This document shows positions 26,788 to 36,299 of a DNA stretch of 64,000 nucleotides, in pieces. Location: positions 1 to 64,000 of the forward strand of contig NZ_JAGGLR010000038.1 of assembly GCF_017874715.1 (NCBI RefSeq). Reading direction: 5' to 3'. Each line of letters opens with the position of its first letter. Position 1 is the first letter of the stretch. Position numbers and translations under genes: made by a program. Source of the stretch: Streptomyces iranensis. GTDB taxonomy: Bacteria; Actinomycetota; Actinomycetes; Streptomycetales; Streptomycetaceae. The notes under the pieces were generated by a model that had not been told where the DNA came from, made no database searches, and saw only the letters and a list, made by a program, of their open reading frames with translations.

Positions 26788-28089
26788 CTACGCCGGCACG
26801 CCGACCAGCCCGCGCCGTTCGGCCCGCGCCTTCCGCGTCGCGTACACCGTGATCGCCGCCGCGCCGCCTACGGCCACCAGGCCCATGGCGACCGTGCCGC
26901 CCCACCCGGCCGTGTGGAAGGCGAACGCGCCCAGCGCACCGCCCACGCTGCTGCCGATGTAGTACGACGCCTGGTAGAGCGCCGCGGCCTGGGCGCGTCC
27001 GGTCTTGGCCGTACGGCTCACCGCCGAGGACGCCGCCGCGTGGCCCGCGAAGAAGCCCGCGGTGATCAGCACCAGACCGGCGAGCACCGCCGGGATCGAG
27101 TTCAGCAGGGACAGCAGCAGTCCGGCCGCGGTCGTGGACACCGCCACGTACAGCGCGCCGCGCCGCCCGAGCCGGCCGACGAGCTTGCCGGTGGCGGCCG
27201 AGGAGACCGTGCCGACCAGGTAGATCAGGAAGATCGAGCCGACCAGGCTCTGGGAGAGCCCGAAGGGCTCGGCCACCAGGCGGTAGCCGATGACCGTGTA
27301 GACCCCGCCGAAGACCGTCATGAACAGCGCGCCGATCGCGTACAGCCTGCACAGCAGCGGATCGGAGAGATGTCCGGCGAGGGTGCGGGCCAGCGCCCGC
27401 GGGCTCACCTCGGCCGGGGCGAAGTGCCGGGCCTTGGGCAGCAGCATCCGGAAGGACACCGCGCACAGCAGCGCCATCACGCCGACCGCGGCGAGCGCGG
27501 CCCGCCAGCCCCAGGCGTCCGCCACCCAGCCGGTGACGATCCGGCCGCTCATCCCGCCGACGCTGTTACCGGCCACGAACAGCCCGATCGTGCCGATCAG
27601 CGCCTTCGGGTGGACTTCCTCCGAGAGATACGCCATCGCGGAGGCCGGGATCCCGGCCAGCGCCGCGCCCTGGACCGCGCGCAGCCCAATCAGCCAGCCC
27701 AGGTCCGGTGCGAAGGGCACCAGCAGGGCGAGGACGACCGCGACCGTGAGCGAGACGGTCATCATGGCGCGTCGGCCGAACCGCTCGGACAGCGCGCTCA
27801 GCGGCACCACCGCGAGCGCGAGGCCGAAGGTGGCCGCGGAGACGCTCCAGCTGGCCTGGTCCGCCTGGACCCGCAGATCGTCGGAGATCGCGGGCAGCAG
27901 CGCCTGGGTCGAGTAGAGCAGGGCGAAGGTGGCGAGCCCCGCGGTGAAGAGGGCGAGCCGCATCCGGAGGTAGCCGGGGTGGCCCGGACTCATCCGCTCG
28001 GACTCGGTGGGGTTCTGGTTCGAGGACGGCGAAGCGGAGGCGTCCACGCGGTGGTTCCCGGTGGACGCCCTGGTATCGGCAGGAGGCAT
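26788..28089 (-). CDS. MFS transporter (YnfM type)
   Basis: 433 residues, 12 predicted spans, with SERFGRR after span 2 and GRLGRRG after span 8. The gene is divergent from a LysR regulator, the usual arrangement for YnfM-type drug or metabolite exporters. The ATG at 28089 was chosen, leaving a polar N-terminus of about 40 residues. The gene contains the AEPFGLSQSLVGSIFLIYL segment typical of this class. The substrate is unknown. Confidence 0.87.
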   Translation of the reverse strand: MPPADTRASTGNHRVDASASPSSNQNPTESERMSPGHPGYLRMRLALFTAGLATFALLYSTQALLPAISDDLRVQADQASWSVSAATFGLALAVVPLSALSERFGRRAMMTVSLTVAVVLALLVPFAPDLGWLIGLRAVQGAALAGIPASAMAYLSEEVHPKALIGTIGLFVAGNSVGGMSGRIVTGWVADAWGWRAALAAVGVMALLCAVSFRMLLPKARHFAPAEVSPRALARTLAGHLSDPLLCRLYAIGALFMTVFGGVYTVIGYRLVAEPFGLSQSLVGSIFLIYLVGTVSSAATGKLVGRLGRRGALYVAVSTTAAGLLLSLLNSIPAVLAGLVLITAGFFAGHAAASSAVSRTAKTGRAQAAALYQASYYIGSSVGGALGAFAFHTAGWGGTVAMGLVAVGGAAAITVYATRKARAERRGLVGVPA

Positions 28090-28181
28090 GGTTCGACCGT
28101 ACGTAACCACGGTTGATGCGTCCAATGCACGGAATGGCGATAATCAATCCACAGCCGCATGAGTAAAGGTCAGGGCCGCCC

Positions 28182-29135
28182 GTGTCACGCATCAGTTACG
28201 AAAACGACATTCCGGTGACAGCAGATGTCGAGGTGGAGTCCTGGGCCGCCGCGCTCACCCCGCGCCTCGCCCAGTTCGCCGCCGTCGCCCGCCATGAGCA
28301 TGTGACGCGTGCCGCACAGGAGTTGGGGGTGCCCCAGTCCACGCTCAGCCGGGCGATGGTCCGGCTGGAGGAGGACCTGGGCGTGTCGCTCTTCGCCCGC
28401 CGGGGCCGTACGGTGGCGCTCACCCCGGCCGGACGGACCTTCCTGCGCTCGGTCGAACGGGCCCTCGCCGAGGTCGACCGCGCCGCCGAGTCCGTACGGG
28501 CCGACGCCGACCCCGCGGCGGGCCGGGTCTCGTTCGGCTTCCTGCACACGCTGGGGACCGAGACCGTGCCCGGCCTGATCCGGAGCTTCCGGGTGGACCA
28601 TCCGCGGGTGCGCTTCCAGCTGGTCCAGAACTACGGCGAGGCAATGATCGAGCGAATGCGCGCGGGCGGCCTCGACCTGTGTCTGACCTCCCCGGTGCCG
28701 GACGCCCCCGACCTGGTCGCCCGCCGCCTGGACGAACAGCGGCTGCGGCTGGTGGTCCCCGACGACCACCGGCTGGCCGGACGCCGCCGGGTCCGGCTCG
28801 CCGAGGCCGCCTCGGAGCTGTTCGTCACCCTGGAACCGGGCTACGGACTGCGGCGCATCACGGACGCGCTGTGCGCCGAGGCGGGCTTCACCCCGAGGGT
28901 CGCCTTCGAGGGTGAGGAGGCGGAGACCCTCCGCGGCCTGGTCGCCGCAGGCCTCGGCGTGGCCCTCCTCCCACCCCCGGCGGTCCCCCGCCCCGGCGTG
29001 GCCGAGCTGACCGTCACCGCCCCACGCGCCGTCCGCGAGATCGGCGTCGCCTGGCTGGACGGCCACCCGGACACACCCCCGGTGGCGGCCTTCAAGAAGT
29101 TCCTGCTGAGCCGCCGGGGCCAGCTGCTGACGTAG
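28182..29135 (+). CDS. LysR family transcriptional regulator
   Basis: 317 residues. The LysR helix-turn-helix lies at about residues 38-62 (VTRAAQELGVPQSTLSRAMVRLEEDLG), followed by the periplasmic-binding-like effector domain. The effector half resembles regulators of divergently encoded MFS exporters. GTG 28182 is used as start. GGTTGAT near 28111 and ATCAATCC near 28142 form a loose inverted repeat in the shared promoter and could be its site. A short tandem repeat follows the stop. Confidence 0.88.
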   Translation: MSRISYENDIPVTADVEVESWAAALTPRLAQFAAVARHEHVTRAAQELGVPQSTLSRAMVRLEEDLGVSLFARRGRTVALTPAGRTFLRSVERALAEVDRAAESVRADADPAAGRVSFGFLHTLGTETVPGLIRSFRVDHPRVRFQLVQNYGEAMIERMRAGGLDLCLTSPVPDAPDLVARRLDEQRLRLVVPDDHRLAGRRRVRLAEAASELFVTLEPGYGLRRITDALCAEAGFTPRVAFEGEEAETLRGLVAAGLGVALLPPPAVPRPGVAELTVTAPRAVREIGVAWLDGHPDTPPVAAFKKFLLSRRGQLLT

Positions 29136-29181
29136 GCCAGTCGCCGAGGCAGGCCAGTCGCTGACGTAGGCCAGTCGCCGG
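29129..29181. repeat. Degenerate tandem repeat over the lysR stop codon
   Basis: Three copies of (gacgt)aggccagtcgcyg, about 17 bp each. The first copy contains the TAG stop codon of the LysR gene. Confidence 0.75.
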
Positions 29182-29189
29182 CGCAGGGG

Positions 29190-30089
29190 TCAGACGAGCG
29201 CTTCGACCGCCAGCGCGGTGGCCTTCGCGATCAGGGGGTCGACGGCCTCGGCGTCCTGCTCCGGCCGCGTGGAGAGGACGGCCAGCGCGATCGGCGCCCG
29301 GTCCGGGGGCCACGCGATGCCCACGTCGTTGGTGGTGCCATAGCGGCCGGTCCCGGTCTTGTCCCCCACGGTCCAGCCGCCCGGAACACCGGCCCGGATG
29401 CGCGCGTCGCCCGTGGTGTTCGCCACCAGCCAGCCCGCCAGCCGCTTCCGGTCCCCGGCCTCCAGCGCGCGGCCCACGGCGAGCCCCGCGTAGGTCCGCC
29501 CGATGGCGCGCGGAGTGGTGGTGTCGGTCACCCGCCCCGGCTCGGCCGAGTTCAGATCCGGCTCCCAGCGGTCGAGCCGGGTGATCCCGTCCCCCAGGGA
29601 GCGGCAGAACCGGGTGACCGCGGTGGGGCCGCCGAGCTGGCGCAGCAGGAGGTTCATGGCGCCGTTGTCGCTGTAGGAGATGGCCGCGGCGCAGAGCTCC
29701 TCGACGGTCAGCCCGTTCGCGATGTTCTCGGGCGTACCGGTGATCGGGATGTGCCCGGCCGTCTTGACGTCGTCCTCGGTGTAGCGGATGCGCCGGGCGA
29801 GGTACTCCCCGTCCCGGTCCAGATCTCTGAGCACGGCCCCGACCGCGAGGGTCTTGGAGACCGAACAGATCGGGAACCGCTCATCGGCCCGGTGCACCAC
29901 GGCCCGCCCCGTACCGGTGTCGAGCGCGAACACCCCCAGCCGCGCCCCGTACTCCCGCTCCAGCTCCCGCATCCGCCCCGGAATCCCCGCCGCGGCCCGT
30001 GCCCCGGTCGGCACCAGTACGGCGAGTGCCGTACCGGCGCCGAAGGAGAGCAGTGCACGGCGGGATGTACTGGCGCCTATGGTCTTCAC
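29190..30089 (-). CDS. Class A beta-lactamase
   Basis: 299 residues. All class A motifs are present: S76-V-S-K79, S140-D-N142, E176-P-D-L-N180 and K244-T-G. A twin-arginine type signal (STSRRALLSFG) suggests Tat export. Such chromosomal beta-lactamases are common in Streptomyces. The gene converges on the LysR gene; no regulator of beta-lactamase is adjacent. Confidence 0.93.
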   Translation of the reverse strand: MKTIGASTSRRALLSFGAGTALAVLVPTGARAAAGIPGRMRELEREYGARLGVFALDTGTGRAVVHRADERFPICSVSKTLAVGAVLRDLDRDGEYLARRIRYTEDDVKTAGHIPITGTPENIANGLTVEELCAAAISYSDNGAMNLLLRQLGGPTAVTRFCRSLGDGITRLDRWEPDLNSAEPGRVTDTTTPRAIGRTYAGLAVGRALEAGDRKRLAGWLVANTTGDARIRAGVPGGWTVGDKTGTGRYGTTNDVGIAWPPDRAPIALAVLSTRPEQDAEAVDPLIAKATALAVEALV

Positions 30090-30233
30090 AGCGGGACGTC
30101 CTCTCGTTGCGCTGATCGTTTCGCAACGAAAGACGCCCGGGTCGGGCGACCCGTTCCCTAGATCTTCTCCGCCGTCCGCGGCCTCGCCCTTCCAGCCCTG
30201 CTGCCGAATGCGGCCGAATGCGGCCGAAGCGGC

Positions 30234-31517
30234 TTACCCCTGGGCGATGCGGTCCAGAACGATCGGGGTGGCGGTGAATTCCGTGTTCGCCGGGGCGTAG
30301 GCGATCGCGTCGGCCAGGGCTTCCAGGGCGTAGGGGAAGGCCGACGGGGTGTCGGTGTGGAGGGTGAGGAGGGGCTGGCCGGCGGTGATGTGGTCGCCTG
30401 GTTTGGCGTGGAGTTCTATGCCCGCGCCCGCCTGTACCGGGTCCTCCTTGCGGGCGCGGCCCGCGCCCAGGCGCCAGGCGGCGAGGCCCACCGCGTAGGC
30501 GTCCAGGCGGCTGAGGACGCCGGTCGACTCGGCGTGGAGGACGTGGTGTTCGCGGGCCACCGGGAGCGGCGCGTCCGGGTCGCCGCCCTGGGCTGCGATC
30601 ATGCGGCGCCAGTGGTCCATCGCGGTGCCGTCGGCGAGGGCCTTGGTGGGGTCGGCGTCCTTCAGGCCTGCCGCGTCCAGCATCTCGCGGGCCAGGGCCA
30701 GGGTGAGCTCGACGACGTCGGCCGGGCCACCGCCCGCCAGGATCTCCACGGACTCGCGGACCTCGAGGGCGTTGCCCGCCGTCAGGCCGAGTGGAGTGGA
30801 CATGTCGGTGAGCAGGGCGGTCGTACGGACGCCGTGGTCGTTGCCGAGGCCGACCATCGTGGTGGCCAGCTCACGCGCGGAGCCGATGTCCTTCATGAAG
30901 GCGCCGGAGCCCACCTTGACGTCCAGGACCAGGGAGCCGGTGCCCTCGGCGATCTTCTTGGACATGATCGAGGAGGCGATGAGCGGGATCGACTCGACCG
31001 TGCCGGTGACATCGCGCAGCGCGTACAGCTTCTTGTCGGCCCTGGCCAGCCCCTCGCCCGCCGCGCAGATCACCGAGCCGACGTCGCGGAGGACGGCCAG
31101 CATGTCGCCATTGGTCAGCTGGGCGCGCCAGCCGGGGATGGATTCCAGCTTGTCCAGGGTGCCGCCGGTGTGGCCCAGGCCCCGGCCGGAGAGCTGCGGT
31201 ACGGCGGCTCCGCAGGCGGCCACGAGGGGGGCGAGCGGCAGGGTGACCTTGTCGCCGACGCCGCCGGTGGAGTGCTTGTCGGAGGTCGGGCGCGGCAGGG
31301 AGGAGAAGTCCATCCGCTCACCGGACGCGATCATCGCGGCGGTCCAGCGGGCGATCTCGGCCCGGTCCATGCCGTTGAGGAAGATCGCCATCGCGAGCGC
31401 GGACATCTGCTCGTCCGCCACCTCGCCGCGCGTATAGGCGTCGATGATCCAGTCGATCTGGGCGTCGGTGAGGCGGGTGCCGTCGCGCTTGGCGCGGATG
31501 ACGGAGATGGCGTCCAT
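30234..31517 (-). CDS. deoA: Thymidine (pyrimidine nucleoside) phosphorylase
   Basis: 427 residues with the family signature SGRGLGHTGGTLDKLE and phosphate-binding KHSTGGVGDK. It splits thymidine and deoxyuridine into base and deoxyribose-1-phosphate, feeding the mutase and DeoC. ATG 31517 was chosen; upstream in-frame sequence is the repeat tract between cdd and deoA. It is the last gene of the bmpA-nupABC-cdd-deoA operon. Confidence 0.94.
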   Translation of the reverse strand: MDAISVIRAKRDGTRLTDAQIDWIIDAYTRGEVADEQMSALAMAIFLNGMDRAEIARWTAAMIASGERMDFSSLPRPTSDKHSTGGVGDKVTLPLAPLVAACGAAVPQLSGRGLGHTGGTLDKLESIPGWRAQLTNGDMLAVLRDVGSVICAAGEGLARADKKLYALRDVTGTVESIPLIASSIMSKKIAEGTGSLVLDVKVGSGAFMKDIGSARELATTMVGLGNDHGVRTTALLTDMSTPLGLTAGNALEVRESVEILAGGGPADVVELTLALAREMLDAAGLKDADPTKALADGTAMDHWRRMIAAQGGDPDAPLPVAREHHVLHAESTGVLSRLDAYAVGLAAWRLGAGRARKEDPVQAGAGIELHAKPGDHITAGQPLLTLHTDTPSAFPYALEALADAIAYAPANTEFTATPIVLDRIAQG

Positions 31518-31559
31518 GGGGGCTGTACGGGGCCTTTCGTGTTCAGGGGGCCGACCGGG

Positions 31560-31620
31560 CGGGCCGAGGGGGCGCGGGCCGAGGCGGCGCGGGCCGAGGC
31601 GGCGCACGCCGAGGGGGCTC
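31560..31620. repeat. 15-bp tandem repeat between cdd and deoA
   Basis: About four copies of cgggccgaggcggcg with a few changes fill the gap between the cdd stop and the deoA leader. Confidence 0.8.
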
Positions 31621-31625
31621 GGGCG

Positions 31626-32048
31626 TCAGCCGTGGGTCGCGGCGCGGCGCAGGTCGGCGGGGCCGAAGGCGTCCGGAAGGAGTTCGGCGAGCGGGCGGAT
31701 GCCCGTGGCGGTGTCCATCTGGAGCTCCGGGCCGCCGTGCTCCCAGAGCAGCTGACGGCAGCGGCCGCAGGGCATCAGCACGGTGCCCTCGCGGTCGCAG
31801 CAGGTGAAGGCAGTGAGGCGGCCGCCGCCCGAGGCGACGAGGGAGGAGACCAGACCGCATTCGGCGCACAGCGCGACGCCGTACGCGGCGTTCTCCACAT
31901 TGCAGCCGCTGACGGTCCGGCCGTCGTCAACGAGCGCGGCGGCGCCCACCGGGAAGCCGGAGTAGGGGGCGTAGGCCCGGGACATGGCGTCCCGGGCCTG
32001 TACTCGCAGCGACTCCCAGTCGGGGGCCGCGGCGGCGGTAGTGGTCAT
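31626..32048 (-). CDS. cdd: Cytidine deaminase
   Basis: 140 residues, tetrameric type. Zinc motifs CAECGL and PCGRCRQLL and substrate segment GCNVENAAYG are intact. Converts (deoxy)cytidine to (deoxy)uridine for DeoA or Udk. Its ATG overlaps the upstream permease stop by four bases (ATGA), so it is translationally coupled. Confidence 0.94.
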   Translation of the reverse strand: MTTTAAAAPDWESLRVQARDAMSRAYAPYSGFPVGAAALVDDGRTVSGCNVENAAYGVALCAECGLVSSLVASGGGRLTAFTCCDREGTVLMPCGRCRQLLWEHGGPELQMDTATGIRPLAELLPDAFGPADLRRAATHG

Positions 32049-33340
32049 GTGCCCTGTCCCTTCCGGTAGGGCCTGTTGTTCGCCTTGGGCATCCGCAGCC
32101 GCTGTGAGGCGAGCCCCATGACCAGCAGGGTCACGATGTACGGCGTGGCGCTGACCAGGCCGCCTGGGACCGTGTCGGACAGGGCGTACCACAGCAGCAG
32201 CGCGACGGCCGCGGCGCCGGACACCGCGCCCGCGACATAACTCTTGCGGACAATCCGCCAGGCCGCCAGCGCGGCGAGGCCGAGCGCGACCAGGAGCAGC
32301 AGGGCGTGCACGGTCGCCCCGCCGTTGCGCAGCTGGAGCGCGTCGGAGTAGCCGAAGAGACCGGCGCCCATCGCGAGCCCGCCCGGCCGCCAGTTGCCGA
32401 AGAGCATGGCGGCGAGGCCGATGTAGCCGCGGCCGCCGGTCTGGCCCTCGTTGTAGATGTGCGAGCGGACGAGGGCGAGGAAGACGCCGCCGAGCCCGGC
32501 GAGGCCGCCGGAGATCACCACGGCCGCGTACTTGTAGAGGTAGACGTTGACGCCGAGGGACTCGGCCGCCGTCGGGTTCTCACCGCAGGACCGCAGCCGC
32601 AGTCCGAACGAGGTACGCCACAGGGCGAAGAAGCTGCCCACGACCAGCAGGACGGAGACGACGGTCAGCGCCGAGATGTCGGTGACCAGGCCGCCGAGGA
32701 TGCCCGCGACGTCCGAGACCAGGAACCAGTGGTGGTTCTCCAGGTCGGCGAGCCAGTCGGACAGTCCGGGGACGGTGAACGTCTGGATGGGATCGACCTG
32801 CGGGGAGTTCTTCGGGGAGCCGCCGATGTCGGCCAGCGGCTCGAACCAGCGCTTGGCCAGATAGGTGGTGGCGCCGAGGGCGAGGATGTTCATCGCCACA
32901 CCGGAGATGATGTGGTCCACTCCGAAGGTGACGGTGGCCACCGCGTGGACCAGTCCGCCGAGCGCGCCGCCGAGGACGCCCGCGAGCACCCCCACCCAGG
33001 GGTTGGTCTGGTAGCCGGCCCAGGCGCCGAAGAAGGTGCCGAGGATCATCATGCCCTCGAGGCCGATGTTGACCACACCGGCCCGCTCGGACCACAGCCC
33101 GCCGAGGCCCGCGAGGCCGATGGGCACGGCCATGGAGAGCGCGGCGCCGATCTGCCCGGCGGAGGTGACGCGGTCGAAGTCCGCCTGCTGGGCGGCGTCG
33201 ACGAGCGCCCGCAGCACCGACAGCGCGATCAGCGCCCCGGCGACGATCAGCAGCACCTTGCCCAGGGACATCCGGGAGGCGGGCCCGTTCCCCTTGCCCG
33301 GCGTGCTCGTGCTCTTGGTGGTGGTCACCGTGGCACTCAT
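32045..33340 (-). CDS. nupC: Nucleoside ABC transporter permease (second)
   Basis: 431 residues with about 10 hydrophobic segments. The segment ERAGVVNIGLEGMMILGTF is the signature of nucleoside-type BPD-transp-2 permeases. It pairs with the permease encoded just upstream; their genes overlap by ATGA. Start ATG 33340. Together with the BmpA lipoprotein and NupA ATPase it forms a purine/pyrimidine nucleoside importer. Confidence 0.92.
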   Translation of the reverse strand: MSATVTTTKSTSTPGKGNGPASRMSLGKVLLIVAGALIALSVLRALVDAAQQADFDRVTSAGQIGAALSMAVPIGLAGLGGLWSERAGVVNIGLEGMMILGTFFGAWAGYQTNPWVGVLAGVLGGALGGLVHAVATVTFGVDHIISGVAMNILALGATTYLAKRWFEPLADIGGSPKNSPQVDPIQTFTVPGLSDWLADLENHHWFLVSDVAGILGGLVTDISALTVVSVLLVVGSFFALWRTSFGLRLRSCGENPTAAESLGVNVYLYKYAAVVISGGLAGLGGVFLALVRSHIYNEGQTGGRGYIGLAAMLFGNWRPGGLAMGAGLFGYSDALQLRNGGATVHALLLLVALGLAALAAWRIVRKSYVAGAVSGAAAVALLLWYALSDTVPGGLVSATPYIVTLLVMGLASQRLRMPKANNRPYRKGQGT

Positions 33341-34464
33341 GCCGGCACCTCCTGCTTGTCCGTACCCTTGTCGGCCTTGGCCTGGGCGGCGAGCTCCGCG
33401 CCCACCCTCTGCTGCTGGCGCTTGAGCCCGTAGCGGCGCACCAGTTCGTACGCGATGACGACGCACAGGACGATCACGCCCTGCATCACACCGACGATCT
33501 CCTTGTCGTAGTCCTCGAACTCCAGGCGGTTGGCGCCGCGCTCGAGGAAGCCCCACAACACGGCGGCCAGGCCGATGCCGACCGGGTTGTTGCGGCCGAG
33601 CAGCGCGATGGCGATACCGGTGAAGCCGATGCCGGTGGGGAAGTCGGAGGTGAACTGGTGGGTGTCGTTGAGCAGGGTCGGCATGCCGATCAGACCGGCC
33701 ATCGCGCCCGAGAGCAGCATGCTGGTGAGCACCATGCGCTTGACGTTGACGCCGCTGGCCTGGGCGGCGGACTCGGAGCGGCCCACCGCGCGCAGGTCGA
33801 AGCCGAACCGGGTGCGCCCGAGCAGGAACCAGAAGCCGGCGCCCGCGAGCGCCGCGACCACGATGAAGCCCCAGATGGGGTCGAGGTCGCCGCCCGCCGG
33901 GATGGTGAAGAAGTGGCTGGAGGACGGCAGTGGGTCGGTGGCCACGATGTTGGTCTGCTTGTCGAGATCGGCCAGCCGCCCGTCCACCAGCAGATAGCTG
34001 ATGACGATGCCCGAGAGGGAGTTCAGCATGATGGTGCTGATCACCTCGCTGACGCCCCGGTAGACCTTCAGCAGACCGGCGATGGACGCCCACATGGCGC
34101 CGACGAGCATGCCGACCAGCAGGATCAGCGGGATCTGCACCAGCCCGGGGAGCTTCAGCGCCCCGCCGACGACGGCGGCGAAGAAGGCGGCGAGCCGGTA
34201 CTGGCCGTCGACGCCGATGTTGAAGAGGTTCATCCGGAAGCCGATGGCCACCGCGAGCCCCGCCAGGTAGTACGTGGTCGCCTTGTTGAGGATGTAGACC
34301 TGGCTGTCGGCCTTCACGCCGTAGTCGAACATGATGCCGAAGGCGTTGAACGGCTCCTTGCCGGTCGCCAGCAGCACCAGCGCGGTCACCACGAACGCGG
34401 CGGCGAGCGCCAGCACCGGGGCCGCGACCGCGAGCAGTACCCGCTCCTTGTCCAGCTTCTTCAT
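33337..34464 (-). CDS. nupB: Nucleoside ABC transporter permease (first)
   Basis: 375 residues with about 9-10 spans and the motif FNIGVDGQYRLAAFFAAVVG. ATG 34464 has GGGAGAGGG upstream. The cytoplasmic C-terminus is charged and Gln-rich. Overlap with the ATPase stop (34461) and with the next start shows tight coupling. Confidence 0.92.
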   Translation of the reverse strand: MKKLDKERVLLAVAAPVLALAAAFVVTALVLLATGKEPFNAFGIMFDYGVKADSQVYILNKATTYYLAGLAVAIGFRMNLFNIGVDGQYRLAAFFAAVVGGALKLPGLVQIPLILLVGMLVGAMWASIAGLLKVYRGVSEVISTIMLNSLSGIVISYLLVDGRLADLDKQTNIVATDPLPSSSHFFTIPAGGDLDPIWGFIVVAALAGAGFWFLLGRTRFGFDLRAVGRSESAAQASGVNVKRMVLTSMLLSGAMAGLIGMPTLLNDTHQFTSDFPTGIGFTGIAIALLGRNNPVGIGLAAVLWGFLERGANRLEFEDYDKEIVGVMQGVIVLCVVIAYELVRRYGLKRQQQRVGAELAAQAKADKGTDKQEVPA

Positions 34465-36161
34465 CGGCCCTCTCCCCCGGTCGCGGTTCCGGCCTCGGTC
34501 CCGGCCCCTGTCGCGGCCCCTGTCGCGGCCCCGGTCCCTGTCGCGGCCCCGGCCCCGGTCCCTGTCGCGGCCCCGGTCCCGTCGTCCGCCGGGCCCTCCA
34601 GATGGCCGGAGGCGGCGCCGGTCATGGCCGAGCCCAGCTCCTCCGGGGTGATCGTGGCGGGGTCGGCGTCGGCGACCAGCCGGCCGCGGTACATCACCCG
34701 CAAGGTGTCGGACAGGCCGATCAGCTCGTCCAGGTCGGCCGAGATCAGCAGCACGGCCAGGCCGTCCCGGCGCGCGGCGCGGATCTGGTCCCAGATCTGC
34801 GCCTGGGCGCCCACGTCCACACCCCGGGTGGGGTGCGCGGCGATCAGCAGCTTGGGGTGGTGGCTCATCTCCCGGCCGACGATCAGCTTCTGCTGGTTGC
34901 CCCCGGACAGCGAGGCCGCGGTGACCTCGATCCCCGGCGTACGCACGTCGTACTCGGCGACGATCCGCTCGGTGTCGCGCCGGGCGGCGGCCGGGTTGAG
35001 CAGCCCGGCCCTGCTGTTGGGCTCCTCGGTGACATGGCCGAGGATGCGGTTCTCCCACAGCGGCGCCTCCAGCAGCAGTCCGTGCCGGTGGCGGTCCTCG
35101 GGGATGTAGCCGATGCCGTCCTCGCGCCGCTTGCGGGTGGGCGCGTGGGAGATGTCGGCGCCGTCGAGGGTGATGGTGCCGGCGTCGGGGTCGCGCATGC
35201 CCATGATGGCCTCGACCAGTTCGGCCTGGCCGTTGCCCTCCACACCGGCGATGCCGAGGACTTCGCCCTTGCGGATGGCGAAGTCGATGTCGTCGAGCAC
35301 GGCCCGCTCCACCCCGTCCACATCGGTGGCGGTCAGCCGCAGCGCGTCCACGACGAGCAGGTCGGTGTCGGTGACGGTGGATTCGCGGGTCTCGGGCGAG
35401 GGCAGCTCGCTGCCGACCATCAGCTCGGCCAGCTGCCGGGGGTTGGTCTCGGACGGCACGACGGAGGCGACCGTGGTGCCGCGCCGGATGACGGTGATGT
35501 CATCGGCCACGGACAGCACCTCGCCCAGCTTGTGCGAGATGAACAGCACCGTCAGGCCCTCGGACTTGAGCTCGCGGAGGTTGTCGAAGAGCGCGTCGAC
35601 CTCCTGCGGGACGAGCACGGCGGTCGGCTCGTCGAGGATCAGCGTCCGGGCGCCCCGGTAGAGGACCTTGAGGATCTCCACCCGCTGACGGTCCGCCACG
35701 CCCAGGTCCTCGACGAGGACGTCGGGGCGGACGCCCAGCCCGTAGGCGTCGGAGATCTCCTTGATCCGGGCCCGCGCCCTGCCGGCGATGCCGTGCAGCT
35801 TCTCGGCGCCGAGGACCACGTTCTCCAGCACGGTGAAGTTGTCGGCGAGCATGAAGTGCTGGTGCACCATGCCCACGCCGCGGGATATGGCGTCCGCCGG
35901 GGAGTGCAGTTCCACCGTCTCGCCGTCGATCGCGATGGTGCCCTCGTCCGGGCGCTGCATCCCGTAGAGGATCTTCATCAGGGTCGACTTGCCCGCGCCG
36001 TTCTCGCCCACGAGGGCGTGCACGGTACCGCGGCGCACGGTGATGTCGATGTCGTGGTTGGCGACGACTCCGGGGAACCGCTTGGTGATTCCGCGGAGTT
36101 CTACGGCGACGTCCGTGACGGCACCGGCGGGAGCGCCCTTGGGTGGGCTGGCGGCTTTGAT
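34461..36161 (-). CDS. nupA: Nucleoside ABC transporter ATPase (two nucleotide-binding domains)
   Basis: About 566 residues with two ABC modules: GENGAGKST / LILDEPTAVL in the first; GVEGNGQAE (degenerate Walker A) and LSGGNQQK in the second. This is the usual arrangement for nucleoside and ribose importers. The start is unusual. The only in-frame conventional codon before the domain, GTG 36227, lies in the stem of an intercistronic hairpin without a ribosome site. AGGAG with 6-bp spacing precedes an ATC at 36161. The last 40 residues are Gly/Ala/Thr repeats from an 18-bp-type DNA repeat. Confidence 0.9.
   Translation of the reverse strand: MKAASPPKGAPAGAVTDVAVELRGITKRFPGVVANHDIDITVRRGTVHALVGENGAGKSTLMKILYGMQRPDEGTIAIDGETVELHSPADAISRGVGMVHQHFMLADNFTVLENVVLGAEKLHGIAGRARARIKEISDAYGLGVRPDVLVEDLGVADRQRVEILKVLYRGARTLILDEPTAVLVPQEVDALFDNLRELKSEGLTVLFISHKLGEVLSVADDITVIRRGTTVASVVPSETNPRQLAELMVGSELPSPETRESTVTDTDLLVVDALRLTATDVDGVERAVLDDIDFAIRKGEVLGIAGVEGNGQAELVEAIMGMRDPDAGTITLDGADISHAPTRKRREDGIGYIPEDRHRHGLLLEAPLWENRILGHVTEEPNSRAGLLNPAAARRDTERIVAEYDVRTPGIEVTAASLSGGNQQKLIVGREMSHHPKLLIAAHPTRGVDVGAQAQIWDQIRAARRDGLAVLLISADLDELIGLSDTLRVMYRGRLVADADPATITPEELGSAMTGAASGHLEGPADDGTGAATGTGAGAATGTGAATGAATGAGTEAGTATGGEGR
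34480..34590. repeat. Minisatellite in the 3' end of nupA
   Basis: Repeated ccggtccctgtcgcggcc-type units encode the GAATGTG-like tail of the ATPase. Confidence 0.75.
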
Positions 36162-36222
36162 GGCGCACTCCTGAGGGGCGGAGGGGGGTGGGGCTGGCCG
36201 GGGGCCGGACCGGCCGGGGTAC

Positions 36223-36290
36223 GCCACGGACCCGGGCGGACCCGGGCGGACCCGGGGCGGGTGCCCGGGGGTGCCGTGCGGGTCCGTGGC
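36223..36290 (-). terminator. Intercistronic hairpin between bmpA and nupA
   Basis: GCCACGGACCCG (36223-36234) pairs with CGGGTCCGTGGC (36279-36290). The loop contains further cccgggcgga repeats. A hairpin here would lower read-through and raise binding-protein message over the membrane parts, common in ABC operons. Confidence 0.65.
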
Positions 36291-36299
36291 GCGAAGGGG

